Source: Candidatus Poribacteria bacterium (GTDB taxonomy: Bacteria > Poribacteria > WGA-4E > WGA-3G). From it: a DNA stretch of 64,000 nucleotides. The position numbers were made by a program, and so were the translations under genes. Of the stretch, positions 43,781 to 53,654 are shown one piece after another; the stretch's first letter is position 1, and each line of letters begins with the position of its first letter. The DNA lies in NCBI GenBank assembly GCA_022827185.1, contig JAJDTM010000027.1, positions 1-64,000 of the forward strand. Direction: 5' to 3'. The notes under the pieces are model-generated. The model did no database searches. It saw only the letters and a list, made by a program, of their open reading frames with translations, and had not been told where the DNA came from.

Positions 43781-44860
43781 ATGCGGCATCTGGTAACACT
43801 CGACGATTTGTCGAACTTTGAAATTGAACAGATTTTTCGACTCGCATCGGGAATGCAGTCGCAACAGGAAACGTGGTCAGGGATCTGCCGCGGTAAATTG
43901 CTTGCAACGCTCTTCTATGAACCGAGCACACGCACGCGGCTCTCTTTTGAGAGTGCTATGGAACGCCTCAACGGTAGAACGCTCGGTTTCTCTGACCCGC
44001 GTGCAACTTCCACTGCTAAAGGCGAAACGCTTGCCGATACCGCACGGATGGTAACGAATTACGCCGACCTCATCGTCGTCCGACACAACTGGGCAGGCGC
44101 GGCGCGTGTCATCGCACACTACGCCCATGTCCCTGTCATCAACGGTGGGGACGGTAGCCACACCCATCCGACACAAGCACTTGCAGACCTCTATACGATT
44201 ATGCGACGGAAATCTGAGGTACAGGGGTTAACTGTCGGTATTTGCGGAGACCTTCTGTTTGGAAGGGCGGCACACTCGTTCGCGCTTGCGGTCGCGCGAT
44301 TCGGCGGGAACCTAATTCACATCGCGCCGAAACCGTTACAGATGCCGCCATGGGTGCTTGCACAACTCGAACAGTGCTATGAACAGATACCGATTGAGGT
44401 AGAAAGTGTCACAGAGGTGATTGATAAACTCGATGTCATCTACGTCAATCGGCTTCAGGAGGAACGACTCCCACCGAATATGGATGCCGCGACCGTGCGT
44501 GGGAGCTATCTGTTGAATGCAGCGGTGATGAAGCACGCCAAACCTGACGCGATGATTATGCATCCGCTCCCGCGCGTCAATGAACTCGCGTACGAATTAG
44601 ATGACGACCCGCGTGCCGCTTATTTCGAGCAATCGGCGAATGCAGTCCCCGTCCGGATGGCACTGATTGCCAGTCTTATGGGATTGGAACAACTCATCTT
44701 AACACAACCACCCAACCGAGAGATTGCTGCCTCCACAAAACCTTGTGAAAATGCAAACTGTGTTACTAACCATGAGACCTATCTAACCGTTGAGCAAGAG
44801 ACGCTTGGTGGTAGTGTTGATTTACGTTCGTGTGCGTATTGCGGTCACCTGTTTTCATAA
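43781..44860 (+). CDS. pyrB: Aspartate carbamoyltransferase with PyrI-like zinc tail
   Basis: The first 310 residues are a normal ATCase catalytic chain: FYEPSTRTRLSFESAMERL (carbamoyl-phosphate site), HPTQALADLYTI and MHPLPRVNEL. Residues 311-359 are extra and hold four cysteines, C322-X4-C327-X23-C351-X2-C354. This is the same spacing as the zinc domain of the E. coli regulatory chain PyrI (Cys 109, 114, 138, 141), with similar local sequence (CENANC ... CAYC). It looks as if the part of PyrI that contacts the catalytic chain was fused directly to PyrB, without the nucleotide-binding allosteric domain. The ribosome site is AGAGGAG. Confidence 0.93.
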   Translation: MRHLVTLDDLSNFEIEQIFRLASGMQSQQETWSGICRGKLLATLFYEPSTRTRLSFESAMERLNGRTLGFSDPRATSTAKGETLADTARMVTNYADLIVVRHNWAGAARVIAHYAHVPVINGGDGSHTHPTQALADLYTIMRRKSEVQGLTVGICGDLLFGRAAHSFALAVARFGGNLIHIAPKPLQMPPWVLAQLEQCYEQIPIEVESVTEVIDKLDVIYVNRLQEERLPPNMDAATVRGSYLLNAAVMKHAKPDAMIMHPLPRVNELAYELDDDPRAAYFEQSANAVPVRMALIASLMGLEQLILTQPPNREIAASTKPCENANCVTNHETYLTVEQETLGGSVDLRSCAYCGHLFS

Positions 44861-44894
44861 GGCAGCAAGACGCGACTTATGGGTTCCGACTCCA

Positions 44895-45695
44895 TTACCA
44901 CCATTTTGCGGACCATGGGACAGGTTCACTGTCAAATGTCAAAACCAGATCCTCGCGGTGTTCACCGTCATTGAGTGTAAACTCTTCAGATGTTGCCGAA
45001 AGTTCTTGGAAACTTGCTGTAACTCTGTATAATCCGGGTGCAGACACATACCGCGTAAAGAAACCATTGGTGTCTGTGCGAATCGGTCTGCTATATTCAA
45101 AACTCCCCCCTTTAAAACCCTTATACCGTGTTTTAAGATTAATTGGCCAATCAATAAGGGGTGTTCCATCCTTAAAAACGATTTGCCCTCGAATCCGCAT
45201 TCGGGCTTTCACTGTGATTCTAATATCTTCTACCTGCGCACCTTCGGTGATGGAAAAGGAGGCACGATAGCTAGGAACATAGGGAGAAGATTCATCTGGA
45301 TAGTAGACAACTTCTCCAATCTCAATTGAGAGAAGAGTATATTTTGTACCATCGTAACGGTGTAGTTCATAATAAGGCACTAACACCACTTGCAGTCTAC
45401 CCGGCTTGATATCTATGATAGAGAAGTATCCATTTTCATCAGTCTCTGTTTTTAAAAACGAGTCAAACTTCGGTCGCAGGCTTTCATTGTCAGATTGAAT
45501 ATATTGCATGAACAACGAAAGTTCCGCAACGGGGTTTCCCTGTGTATCAACAACACGTCCCGCAAATATCGTTCCCCCCTCGTCTGTAAGGTTTTGTGAT
45601 GGATTCTCCATCTCCTCACTACAGCCTTGCAGCGCGTAGACTGCAACCACAAGGAACATTACCACAATCCGATTTACAAGGTTTTGACAACTCAC
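44895..45695 (-). CDS. Lipoprotein with carboxypeptidase-regulatory-like domains
   Basis: Last member of the twelve-gene array. From the GTG at 45695 (GAAGGAG eight bases upstream, and aligning with the N-terminus of its paralogue at 48578) it has 266 residues. The lipobox YALQGC makes it a probable lipoprotein. Two beta-sandwich regions follow: FAGRVVDTQGNPVAELSLF (about 45-120) and RMRIRGQIVFKDGTPLIDWP to the end. There is no C-type-lectin domain. Function unknown; such sandwiches act as stalks or binding modules. Confidence 0.83.
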   Translation of the reverse strand: MSCQNLVNRIVVMFLVVAVYALQGCSEEMENPSQNLTDEGGTIFAGRVVDTQGNPVAELSLFMQYIQSDNESLRPKFDSFLKTETDENGYFSIIDIKPGRLQVVLVPYYELHRYDGTKYTLLSIEIGEVVYYPDESSPYVPSYRASFSITEGAQVEDIRITVKARMRIRGQIVFKDGTPLIDWPINLKTRYKGFKGGSFEYSRPIRTDTNGFFTRYVSAPGLYRVTASFQELSATSEEFTLNDGEHREDLVLTFDSEPVPWSAKWW

Positions 45696-45871
45696 AACTA
45701 CCTCTCCTTCTTCCATGCAAAGGCTTCTCCACGCCTCCGGTCAAAGTTAAGCATTGAATTGAATACACACTTGCCTTTAAGGTACTATAAACTTTGTGGT
45801 AATGGTTAATAACATTAATTGAAAATTGTGGACGAATCGGCAACCTCCACGCGAATAGCCGAGTTGAGAAA

Positions 45872-47242
45872 CTACTCCTCCCCAGAGGCGGAATTGTTAG
45901 ATACATCTCCCTTTTCAAGGATCGCCATCTTTGTCGTACGCCAGAGCAAGTCACCAGGACCGACAGCGTGCCATTGCCCATTTATAAACGTCATAACAGC
46001 ACTATCTTTATCTTCTGGTGAAAGCGTACTGCGCGGAAAACTGTGCTTGGCGCCCCAATTCGTATAAGTAAGCGGTTCACCGTTCTGCCATACCCATTCT
46101 CCGTCTTTCTCCGCATCGCTGAGTCCGATCCAATAGAGATGGTTACCAAAGAGTCCTAAAAGCCATTTCTGCTCCGCTTCATCGTTAATGGCGACAAGAT
46201 ACGCGCCTTCCGCAGCAGCACGATCTTTCGCATCTTCCAGACTTCTACACCGTATCTTTCTATAGGCGTGTCCATTTGCGGGGTTCACTGCCCATGCGTC
46301 TTGCTCCCATGGCGGACGCCTCTGCTGAGCGCGTGCAGCATTTGTTACACGAGGTTTTACTTGCCCCTGTTCAACTTCAACACGAGGTTGCCCCTGTATA
46401 GTTGGTGCGGGACGTTTTGTTTGCGTGGATGTCGGTTTATCAGGCGGTGTTGATCCACCCGTCAATTTACGCAGGAGGTTGGGCAGTGACTCCTTAGAAC
46501 TTTCTGATTGCTTTGGTGGGGCAGCAGGCGGTGCCACGCCATCGAGCGTCAGCACCAAATCGTCATGGCGTCCACCGGCTTCCAACTCAAACTGTTCCGA
46601 TTTCGCTGACAGTCCCTTATACCTCACAGAGACCGTATAGAAAGCAGCGTCACCATCGTTATCAAGGTAATGCACAAAATAGCCTTCGGAATCCGTGGTA
46701 GCACCGCCGCTCGAACTACCACCGCCACCTTGAATCACTTGGGAAATAGAAGCGTTAGTTAACAGTTTCCCGTCTTTGAAAACGACTCTTGCTCGAATCC
46801 GCATCCGCGGACGCACAGTAACCTCTATATTTTTGAAATCACCTCCCGGTTTGACAGCAAATCTGATGCCCCCGAAAGGCGGACGCATGCCTTGATAAAG
46901 TGTTATTCCTCCGATTTTGATTGAGACAAGTTCATCGTCCGGTTCAAGGTTGAATGAAGGCTTTTCATTTTCTCCAAACTGCTGCGGTGGGATCATAATT
47001 TGAACCGGTCCAGCAGGCACATCAGTGAACGTAAAGACTCCGTTTTCATCAGTCTTTGACATTTGGAAAACCGGCGACAGATTGATGGTAAATCCAGCAA
47101 TCCGTTTCCGCTCTGTATCAAGGACGACACCAGAGAGCGTCGCTGCCTCTGCTTGTGCGATGCAAGGTACCAAAGCAAAGAGGGAGAATGCTACTGCAAT
47201 TCCAATGAAGTATATAATGTGAATTAAACTCAAACGATTCAT
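45872..47242 (-). CDS. Secreted regulatory-sandwich/C-type-lectin-like protein
   Basis: 456 residues from ATG 47242 (AAGGAG upstream). Signal peptide about 1-32. First sandwich (LSGVVLDTERKRIAGFTINL, about 35-115); second (RMRIRARVVFKDGKLLTNAS, about 145-240); then a Pro/Lys/Thr-rich linker of about 85 residues; then one C-type-lectin-like domain (about 325-450) starting AVNPANGHAYRKIRC and containing [27 protein letters not shown]. The canonical disulfide cysteines are mostly missing. The lectin DNA is nearly identical to those in the genes at 49492 and 50908, indicating recent exchange. Confidence 0.85.
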   Translation of the reverse strand: MNRLSLIHIIYFIGIAVAFSLFALVPCIAQAEAATLSGVVLDTERKRIAGFTINLSPVFQMSKTDENGVFTFTDVPAGPVQIMIPPQQFGENEKPSFNLEPDDELVSIKIGGITLYQGMRPPFGGIRFAVKPGGDFKNIEVTVRPRMRIRARVVFKDGKLLTNASISQVIQGGGGSSSGGATTDSEGYFVHYLDNDGDAAFYTVSVRYKGLSAKSEQFELEAGGRHDDLVLTLDGVAPPAAPPKQSESSKESLPNLLRKLTGGSTPPDKPTSTQTKRPAPTIQGQPRVEVEQGQVKPRVTNAARAQQRRPPWEQDAWAVNPANGHAYRKIRCRSLEDAKDRAAAEGAYLVAINDEAEQKWLLGLFGNHLYWIGLSDAEKDGEWVWQNGEPLTYTNWGAKHSFPRSTLSPEDKDSAVMTFINGQWHAVGPGDLLWRTTKMAILEKGDVSNNSASGEE

Positions 47243-47315
47243 CGTAAATTCTCCTTTTGAAACAGATAAATGTAGATTGGATCGAACTGAAAGTAAACAC
47301 AGTGCTGCGGTGCCG

Positions 47316-48539
47316 CTAATTGTCCTCAACTGGTGTCTCAACAAGTAGATCTACTTTTTCGAGAATCGCCTTTTTGATAAAGTGTGCGCCGCTCCCGCCA
47401 GGGGCAACCACCTGCCATCTACCGCCAAATCCGACAACGACGTAATCTTTCATCTCGCTATTACCGCCGTCTCGTTCATGCTCTCCCCAGTTGGTGTAGG
47501 TAACAGGTTCGCCACTGTGCCAGGACCACTGTCCCTCCTCATCAACATCGTTCAGTCCAATCCAAAAACGTTCTCGCTCAAAAATTCCCTGTAGCCATTC
47601 ATGTTCTGCTTTATCGTTGATGGAAACGAGATATGCATTTTCTGCGGTGGCTTGATCCATTGCATCCTCTATATCGTGACAATAGATCCTTTTGTAAGCG
47701 TGTCCATTTGTTGGATTCACCGCCCACACAGTTGGTGGATTAAGAAACGTCGTTAATGCCTCGGACATACGCGGTCCTGGCGGACGCTCAGCCGGTGGAA
47801 CAGGATTGCCATTGAGGGTCAAAAGAAGATGGACTTGTGGTTGCCCCTCATGCAAAATAAAGGGCAATGCTTTCGCAAAAAGCCCCTGATATTCAATACC
47901 AAGCACATAGAATTGAGGCTCGTCATCTACTCTAAGGTTTTCCACGAAATACCCGTCCGCATCGGTTTGTGCTGAGCCACCCGAACTTCCGCCGCCGCTC
48001 CCATCCAGGTCCCTGCGTAGTATGCGAGCATAGATTTGCGTATTGGCAACAGGTGTGCCATCGGCAAAAACAACGCGTGCACGGACCTGCGGACGGATAT
48101 CTGTCTTCACCGTAATAACAACGTTTTCGATTTCCATTCCTGCCTCCAGGGAAAACTGCATTCCACGAAAAAGCGGATGATCACTCGGATAAAGCGTAAA
48201 TTCACCCATTTCAATAGACAGGATTTGGGTTTCGGTCTGTTCAGTCTGTACGACAAATCTAACGGATTCCGCTGGCATAATTTGCGAGATGGAAAAATCC
48301 CCTTCTAAACCGGTCTGCCTTTGCCATATCTCTACGAATCCCTCTTCTCGTCTGTTACCCATGACTTTATACGGTTGGATCCCTATCGAAATACTGACAA
48401 CCGGCTTCCCCGCTTCATTAACAACGCGCCCCGAAACCGTCGCGCCTTCTTGCGCAAAAGTGGACGATGCTGCTAAAGAACAGAGCACCGCGATCCCGAC
48501 AACAAATCCGAGATTTTGCCTAAAATGTTGAAAATTCAT
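47316..48539 (-). CDS. Secreted regulatory-sandwich/C-type-lectin-like protein
   Basis: 407 residues from ATG 48539 with AAGGAG upstream. Signal peptide ends SSTFAQ. Sandwich one VSGRVVNEAGKPVVSISIGI; sandwich two RARVVFADGTPVANTQIYAR with a GGGSSGGS loop; lectin-like domain from about 275 (AVNPTNGHAYKRIYC, FWIGLNDVDEEGQWSWHSGE). There is no long linker between sandwich and lectin. Spacing to the next gene is about 70 bp. Probably exported across the inner membrane; ligand unknown. Confidence 0.85.
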   Translation of the reverse strand: MNFQHFRQNLGFVVGIAVLCSLAASSTFAQEGATVSGRVVNEAGKPVVSISIGIQPYKVMGNRREEGFVEIWQRQTGLEGDFSISQIMPAESVRFVVQTEQTETQILSIEMGEFTLYPSDHPLFRGMQFSLEAGMEIENVVITVKTDIRPQVRARVVFADGTPVANTQIYARILRRDLDGSGGGSSGGSAQTDADGYFVENLRVDDEPQFYVLGIEYQGLFAKALPFILHEGQPQVHLLLTLNGNPVPPAERPPGPRMSEALTTFLNPPTVWAVNPTNGHAYKRIYCHDIEDAMDQATAENAYLVSINDKAEHEWLQGIFERERFWIGLNDVDEEGQWSWHSGEPVTYTNWGEHERDGGNSEMKDYVVVGFGGRWQVVAPGGSGAHFIKKAILEKVDLLVETPVEDN

Positions 48540-48577
48540 GTTAGATTCTCCTTTCTGAACATTGTTGTTTATCCGCG

Positions 48578-49375
48578 TCACTGAGGATCCCCGGGCAGCG
48601 TCAAAACGAGGTCGTCGCGGCGTTCTCCAACGTTAAGCACAAAACGCTCCGACATTGCGGTAAGCCCATTGTATTCCACTGACACCGTATAGGATGCTGT
48701 CCTATTTCTATCTACATACTTTACAAAGGCCCCTTGGGCATCGGTCTGCAATGTAGCTTTCATATTGCCGCCGCCATCGCCATGTAAGTACTGCACTTTT
48801 ATATGGATTTTGACTTCCTTGTTTGCCAGCGGTGTCCCGTTGGCAAAAACAATTTTCGCGCGAACCCGCGTCCGAAACCGAACTGTGATTTCCACATTTT
48901 CGGCATGGCCTCCTGGGGTGATAGAGAAAGTGTTCCGAGTTAAAGGCGGAGGGAAATTTTCATTAGGGTGGTAGGCGAAATCTCCAATTTTGATTGAGAT
49001 AATCTCATATTCTGTATCAAATGGCACATGACTCTGATCGTCAGGTGCCAACATGAATTGAAACTCGTCGTGGTAGATGTCCGTGATAGAGAAATGTCCT
49101 GTATCGTCGGTCTTCACCACTAAAGCAGGCACGTAAGTATGGCCCCCAGTGCTATCGTCGATTTCAAAAGGTTGAATGGCTAACGCGAGCCCAGCCACCG
49201 GACGCGCCTCCAAATCGACAACGCGCCCCGAAAGAATTGCTGCGCCTTCTGCGGTTTCATTTTCTGAAGGGGTGACGGGCATTGGATCCTTGGTGTCCCC
49301 ACAACCTAACAATCCGGAAAGTGTGATCGTAACCATAATTACCACAATGTTATGTAAAAGGTTTTGACAACGCAT
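48578..49375 (-). CDS. Lipoprotein with carboxypeptidase-regulatory-like domains
   Basis: 265 residues. N-terminus MRCQNLLHNIVV with lipobox SGLLGC, then a Ser/Glu/Thr linker and two sandwiches: LSGRVVDLEARPVAGLALAI, and RTRVRAKIVFANGTPLANKE. There is no lectin domain. It is a close paralogue of the lipoprotein at 44895, so a unit starting with a lipoprotein seems to have been duplicated within the array. Ribosome site AGAGGAA. Confidence 0.83.
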   Translation of the reverse strand: MRCQNLLHNIVVIMVTITLSGLLGCGDTKDPMPVTPSENETAEGAAILSGRVVDLEARPVAGLALAIQPFEIDDSTGGHTYVPALVVKTDDTGHFSITDIYHDEFQFMLAPDDQSHVPFDTEYEIISIKIGDFAYHPNENFPPPLTRNTFSITPGGHAENVEITVRFRTRVRAKIVFANGTPLANKEVKIHIKVQYLHGDGGGNMKATLQTDAQGAFVKYVDRNRTASYTVSVEYNGLTAMSERFVLNVGERRDDLVLTLPGDPQ

Positions 49376-49491
49376 AGTTATTTCCTCTTTTTGTGAGATT
49401 GAGTATCATAGATTTTGTGGTAATGATTGCTAAATTAATTGAAAATTATAGGCACGCGGGAAATCTAACCTGAATAATGTCAATCAACAAG

Positions 49492-50874
49492 TTACCGTTC
49501 TTCTTCGGCAATTGGATTGACAAACACATCTGCCTTTTCAAGGATCGCCCTCTTTGTCGTACGCCAGAAAGGGTCGCCGGGCCCCACAGCGCGCCATTGT
49601 CCATTTACAAACGTCATGACAGCACTATCTTTTTCTTCGGGTGAGAGAGTGCTGCGCGGGAAACTGTGCTTGGCACCCCAATTTTCATAGGTAAGCGGTT
49701 CGCCGTTCTGCCAGACCCATTCCCCCTCTTTCTCCGCATCGCTGAGTCCGATCCAATACAGACGATTCCCAAAAAATCCTAAAAGCCATTTCTGTTCTGC
49801 CTCGTCGTTAATAGTGACGAGATGCGCGCCTTCGGCAGCGGCTCGATCTTTCGCATCTTCCAGACTTTTGCTCCAAATCTTTTTATAACCGTGTCCATTT
49901 GCGGGGTTCACAGCCCATCCCAATGTGTGCAAAGGTTGAACGGAACGACGAGTTTGAGAGGGAACCGTTTTATCAGCGGGTGTTGAGGCACCAGGTAGCT
50001 GGGCATCTATCTGTTCATCAGATAGGGTCTTAACAGGCATATCTGCTTTTTCGAGAATTGCTCCTCTGCCATAAGGGGCGTGTTCATCGCCAACTGTCCA
50101 CCATCCGCGGCCAGAGTAAGAGACAACGTAATCTTTTATTTCGGTATTGCCCATCCCTTTTACATGCTCCCTCTCGCTCCAGTTGGTATATGTAACAGGT
50201 TCGCCACTGTGCCAAACCCACTGCCCCTCCTCGGCAACATCGCTGAGCCCGATCCAAAAACTATCCAGTTCAAATATCTCCTGCAGCCATACGTCTTCTA
50301 CTTTATCGTTAATGGAAACGAGATAAGCACCTTCTTCAGCGGCGAGGGTCATCGCATCCATTACATCGTGACACCAAACCCTTTTGTAAGCATGTCCATT
50401 TATTGGGTTGACAACCCATACCGGCGGTGGCTCAAGAAATGCTTCTAATGTAGCGAAAACTCGACCAGGACGCCATCTGTCTGGTCGCACTGGATTGTCA
50501 TTCAGGGGCAAAAGAAGATGAACTTGCGGTTGTCCCTCATGCAAAATAAAGGGCGATGTCTTCGCGAGGTGTGCCTGATACGCAACACCGACCCTATAGA
50601 ATTCATCATCATTTCCGTCAAGGGTTTCCACAAAGTACCCAGTGGCATCGGTCTGCATTGTACGTCTTGAAAGTCCGCCTCCACGCCCACCGAACTTTCT
50701 GCGTTTTACCAAGACATGTATATCCGCGTTCACAAGCGGTGTCCCGTCAGCGAAGACGACTCGCACTTGAACCTGCGGAGCGTTATCCGTTTGCGCTGTC
50801 GTAACAACATTAAAAGAGAATACGATAACCCCGACGAAAACGCCAAGATTTTGTCTGAAACTTTGAAGATTCAT
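49492..50874 (-). CDS. Secreted protein with two C-type-lectin-like domains
   Basis: 460 residues. Signal peptide ends VTTAQ. The first regulatory sandwich of its relatives is deleted; the mature part begins at [20 protein letters not shown]. Two lectin-like domains follow (about 140-265, FWIGLSDVAEEGQWVWHSGE; and about 325-455, [20 protein letters not shown]), joined by a Thr/Ser/Pro linker. The second is nearly identical at DNA level to that in the genes at 45872 and 50908. AAGGAG precedes the ATG. Confidence 0.85.
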   Translation of the reverse strand: MNLQSFRQNLGVFVGVIVFSFNVVTTAQTDNAPQVQVRVVFADGTPLVNADIHVLVKRRKFGGRGGGLSRRTMQTDATGYFVETLDGNDDEFYRVGVAYQAHLAKTSPFILHEGQPQVHLLLPLNDNPVRPDRWRPGRVFATLEAFLEPPPVWVVNPINGHAYKRVWCHDVMDAMTLAAEEGAYLVSINDKVEDVWLQEIFELDSFWIGLSDVAEEGQWVWHSGEPVTYTNWSEREHVKGMGNTEIKDYVVSYSGRGWWTVGDEHAPYGRGAILEKADMPVKTLSDEQIDAQLPGASTPADKTVPSQTRRSVQPLHTLGWAVNPANGHGYKKIWSKSLEDAKDRAAAEGAHLVTINDEAEQKWLLGFFGNRLYWIGLSDAEKEGEWVWQNGEPLTYENWGAKHSFPRSTLSPEEKDSAVMTFVNGQWRAVGPGDPFWRTTKRAILEKADVFVNPIAEEER

Positions 50875-50907
50875 ATAGATTCTCCTTTTTTGAATGTTGG
50901 TAAGTTA

Positions 50908-52209
50908 TCATTCCTTTCCAGTGAGAGAATTGTCAAACATATCTGTCTTTTCAAGGATCGCCCACTTCGTTGTACGCCAGAACAGGTCACCGGGACCGAC
51001 AGCATGCCATTGCCCATTTACAAACGTCATGACAGCACTATCTTTTTCTTCGGGTGAGAGAGTGCTGCGCGGAAAGTTGTGTTTGGCACCCCAATTTTCA
51101 TAGGTAAGCGGTTCGCCGTTTTGCCAGACCCATTCGCCCTCTTTTCCGGCATCGCTGAGTCCGATCCAATACAGATGATTCCCAAAAAGTCCTAAAAGCC
51201 ACTCCTGCTCTGCTTTGTCGTTAATAGCAACGAGATGTGCCCCTTCAGCAGCGGCAATATCTCGTGCGTCTTCCAGGCCTTTGCACGGCATCTTTATGTA
51301 ACCGCGTCCGTTTGCAGGGTTTACAGCCCATACACCTATCTCCGAAAGGGGCCGCATCTGCTTAACAGGGGTATGTGCTTTTTCGAGAATTGCCTCTTTG
51401 AGAAAAGGCGTGTGTGTATTCCCAGGCGCGACTGCCTGCCATTTGCCGCCCCAGTCAGAGATCACGTAATCGTTCACCGCAGTGTTACCACCGTATTCTT
51501 CATCTTCTCCCCAGTTGGTATACGTAACAGGTTCGCCGCTCGCCCAGACCCACTGTCCCTCTTTTGCAAAATCGCTGAGTCCGATCCAAAAACTATCTGG
51601 GTCAAAGACCCCGAGTATCCATGTTTCTTCTGCTTCATCGTTAATGGAGACAAGATAAGCATTTTCTGCAGCCGCAAGGGTCATCGCCTCCATTATATCG
51701 GGACAATAAATCTTTTTGTAAGCATGTCCATTTATAGGGTTCACTACCCACACCGGCGGTGGCTCCAGAAATCCTTCTAATATCCTGAATACTTGATTGG
51801 GTCTCCATCTGTCTAGCGGAATTGGGTTTTCATCAAGTGTCAGGAGTAGATGAACTTGCGGTTGTCCTTTCTGTAAAATAAAGGGCGGTGCTTTGGCGAT
51901 ATACCCGTGATACGCAACACCAAGCACATAGAATTGAGGTTCACCATCTCTGCTAAGGGGTTCCACGAAGTATCCCTCTGCATCGGTCTGCATTGTGCTT
52001 CCTGAACTGCCACCACCGCTTGCGTCAAAGTCTCTGTCTAACAACAGAACATATATATCCGCGTTCACAAGCGGTGTGCCATCGGCATGGAGGACTCGCG
52101 CGCGAATTTGCGGACGGTTATCTGTTTGCACTGTCATAACAACGCTAAAGAAAAATACGATAACCCCGGCGCAAACACCAAGTTTTTGTCTGAAACTTTG
52201 AAAATTCAT
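50908..52209 (-). CDS. Secreted protein with two C-type-lectin-like domains
   Basis: 433 residues, sister of the gene at 49492, with the same signal peptide type ([11 protein letters not shown] ... VMTVQ), a single sandwich ([20 protein letters not shown] with GGGSSG loop) and two lectin-like domains (about 140-270 and 300-430). The linker between lectins is much shorter. The pair therefore arose by whole-gene duplication after loss of the first sandwich. AAAAGGAG precedes the ATG. Confidence 0.85.
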   Translation of the reverse strand: MNFQSFRQKLGVCAGVIVFFFSVVMTVQTDNRPQIRARVLHADGTPLVNADIYVLLLDRDFDASGGGSSGSTMQTDAEGYFVEPLSRDGEPQFYVLGVAYHGYIAKAPPFILQKGQPQVHLLLTLDENPIPLDRWRPNQVFRILEGFLEPPPVWVVNPINGHAYKKIYCPDIMEAMTLAAAENAYLVSINDEAEETWILGVFDPDSFWIGLSDFAKEGQWVWASGEPVTYTNWGEDEEYGGNTAVNDYVISDWGGKWQAVAPGNTHTPFLKEAILEKAHTPVKQMRPLSEIGVWAVNPANGRGYIKMPCKGLEDARDIAAAEGAHLVAINDKAEQEWLLGLFGNHLYWIGLSDAGKEGEWVWQNGEPLTYENWGAKHNFPRSTLSPEEKDSAVMTFVNGQWHAVGPGDLFWRTTKWAILEKTDMFDNSLTGKE

Positions 52210-52270
52210 GTAGCTTCTCCTTTTCTGAATGTTGAAACAGCACTTGGAGATAAATCACAGTCTGAGGATA

Positions 52271-53644
52271 TTATCGTCCATCCGACACATCAGCCTTTTC
52301 AAGAATCGCCATCTCAGTCATCCGTACAAGCACACTTTTAGGAGCGACAGCGTACCATTTCCCATCCGTAAACGTCATGATGGCGTGGTCCCTTTCAATA
52401 GCATCAAAAGATTCGGAGAAGAAATCATCGGGTAACCAATTCTCATAAATGACCGGTTCACCGTTATTCCACTGCCACTTTTTTCCTACATTGCTGAGGC
52501 CAATCCAATGGCATTCTTGCCCGAAGACTGCCGTTAACCATGCCTGTTCCTTCGCGTCATTAATCGTAACGAGATGTGCTTTTTCTGCTGTCGCCTGAGC
52601 AACAGCATCCTCGCGAGACTCACATGAAACCCTTTTATAGGCGTGTCCGTTTGTTGGGTTGACTATCCAGGGTTCATGAGATATTGATTTGGGTGATGGG
52701 TCCGGTGTTGACGGCAGATCAGACTCATCAGTTTCTGCTTTTCGAGATGCGGCTTTCGGCGGAATCGGTTCACTGTCGAACGTGAACGTCAGGCCGTCAA
52801 GCCGGTCGCCCGGTTCAAGTTGGACGGGTGCAGCTTCTGCAGAAAGCTCTTGATATTCTATGGAGAATGTGTAGTGTGCGGTATCGTCTTTCTCATCGAA
52901 ATAATAGACAAAATAACCATCGGTGTCCGTCCATATATCGCCTCCCGACTGTCGGTGGACTCTGCCCTCCACGTTACCGGCACGATAGCGGAGGTGCAGA
53001 TGAGTGTTGGTGAGGGGTGTGCCATTCCTAAAAACGACGCGCGCGCGGATACGCATCCGGGATTGGACGGTGATTTGCGCGTTTTTGATATGGGCACCCG
53101 ATTTAACACCGAACACGATCGGATCGAAATCGTATTTGGAATAGAAAGTTGTTTCTTGGACGCGGAGGGATAGAATTTCAACATCCGGCTCAAAATCACT
53201 GTGTATCATTCCGAAGCCCTTGGCAACGAACACATCCAGGTCTGCTTGTGTGATCTTTCTCCAATCCCTGGACACCCAGTTATCTACGATTTCTTCAAAA
53301 TCGTTAGGCAGCCGTTTATCTATGTTGTAAGGAAGGACTCCGAAATACACAGACCCTTGTGGAATGTCTGTTATGGAAAACTGTCCATCGGCATCTGTAT
53401 CTGCCCGACGCATCTTCGCGTACTCATTAGGAAAGAAGAGTGTGTCGATCCACTCACCCTCAATTTCAGCGGGTGCGATAAATACCGGTAACCCCGCAAC
53501 CGGGTTCCCATCTGTATCGACGACACTTCCAGAGAAAGTTGCAGTCTCTTTCTCGGCGATACAGGGTGAAGCGAAACCGGTCAAAAGCACAACAATCACT
53601 GTCTGTAGTGCAAAAAGAAATTTTTTGGATTCTGTATATTTCAC
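52271..53644 (-). CDS. Secreted regulatory-sandwich/C-type-lectin-like protein (type A)
   Basis: 457 residues from the GTG at 53644 (AAGGAG six bases upstream). Signal peptide about 1-30. Sandwich one FSGSVVDTDGNPVAGLPVFI carries a long insertion (about 70-150) with DFEEIVDNWVSRDWRK. Sandwich two RMRIRARVVFRNGTPLTNTH. Lectin-like domain from about 335 (IVNPTNGHAYKRVSC, HWIGLSNVGKKWQWNNGEPV). Closely related to the gene at 54983, with a different type between them. Confidence 0.85.
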   Translation of the reverse strand: MKYTESKKFLFALQTVIVVLLTGFASPCIAEKETATFSGSVVDTDGNPVAGLPVFIAPAEIEGEWIDTLFFPNEYAKMRRADTDADGQFSITDIPQGSVYFGVLPYNIDKRLPNDFEEIVDNWVSRDWRKITQADLDVFVAKGFGMIHSDFEPDVEILSLRVQETTFYSKYDFDPIVFGVKSGAHIKNAQITVQSRMRIRARVVFRNGTPLTNTHLHLRYRAGNVEGRVHRQSGGDIWTDTDGYFVYYFDEKDDTAHYTFSIEYQELSAEAAPVQLEPGDRLDGLTFTFDSEPIPPKAASRKAETDESDLPSTPDPSPKSISHEPWIVNPTNGHAYKRVSCESREDAVAQATAEKAHLVTINDAKEQAWLTAVFGQECHWIGLSNVGKKWQWNNGEPVIYENWLPDDFFSESFDAIERDHAIMTFTDGKWYAVAPKSVLVRMTEMAILEKADVSDGR

Positions 53645-53654
53645 GGTTTTCTCC

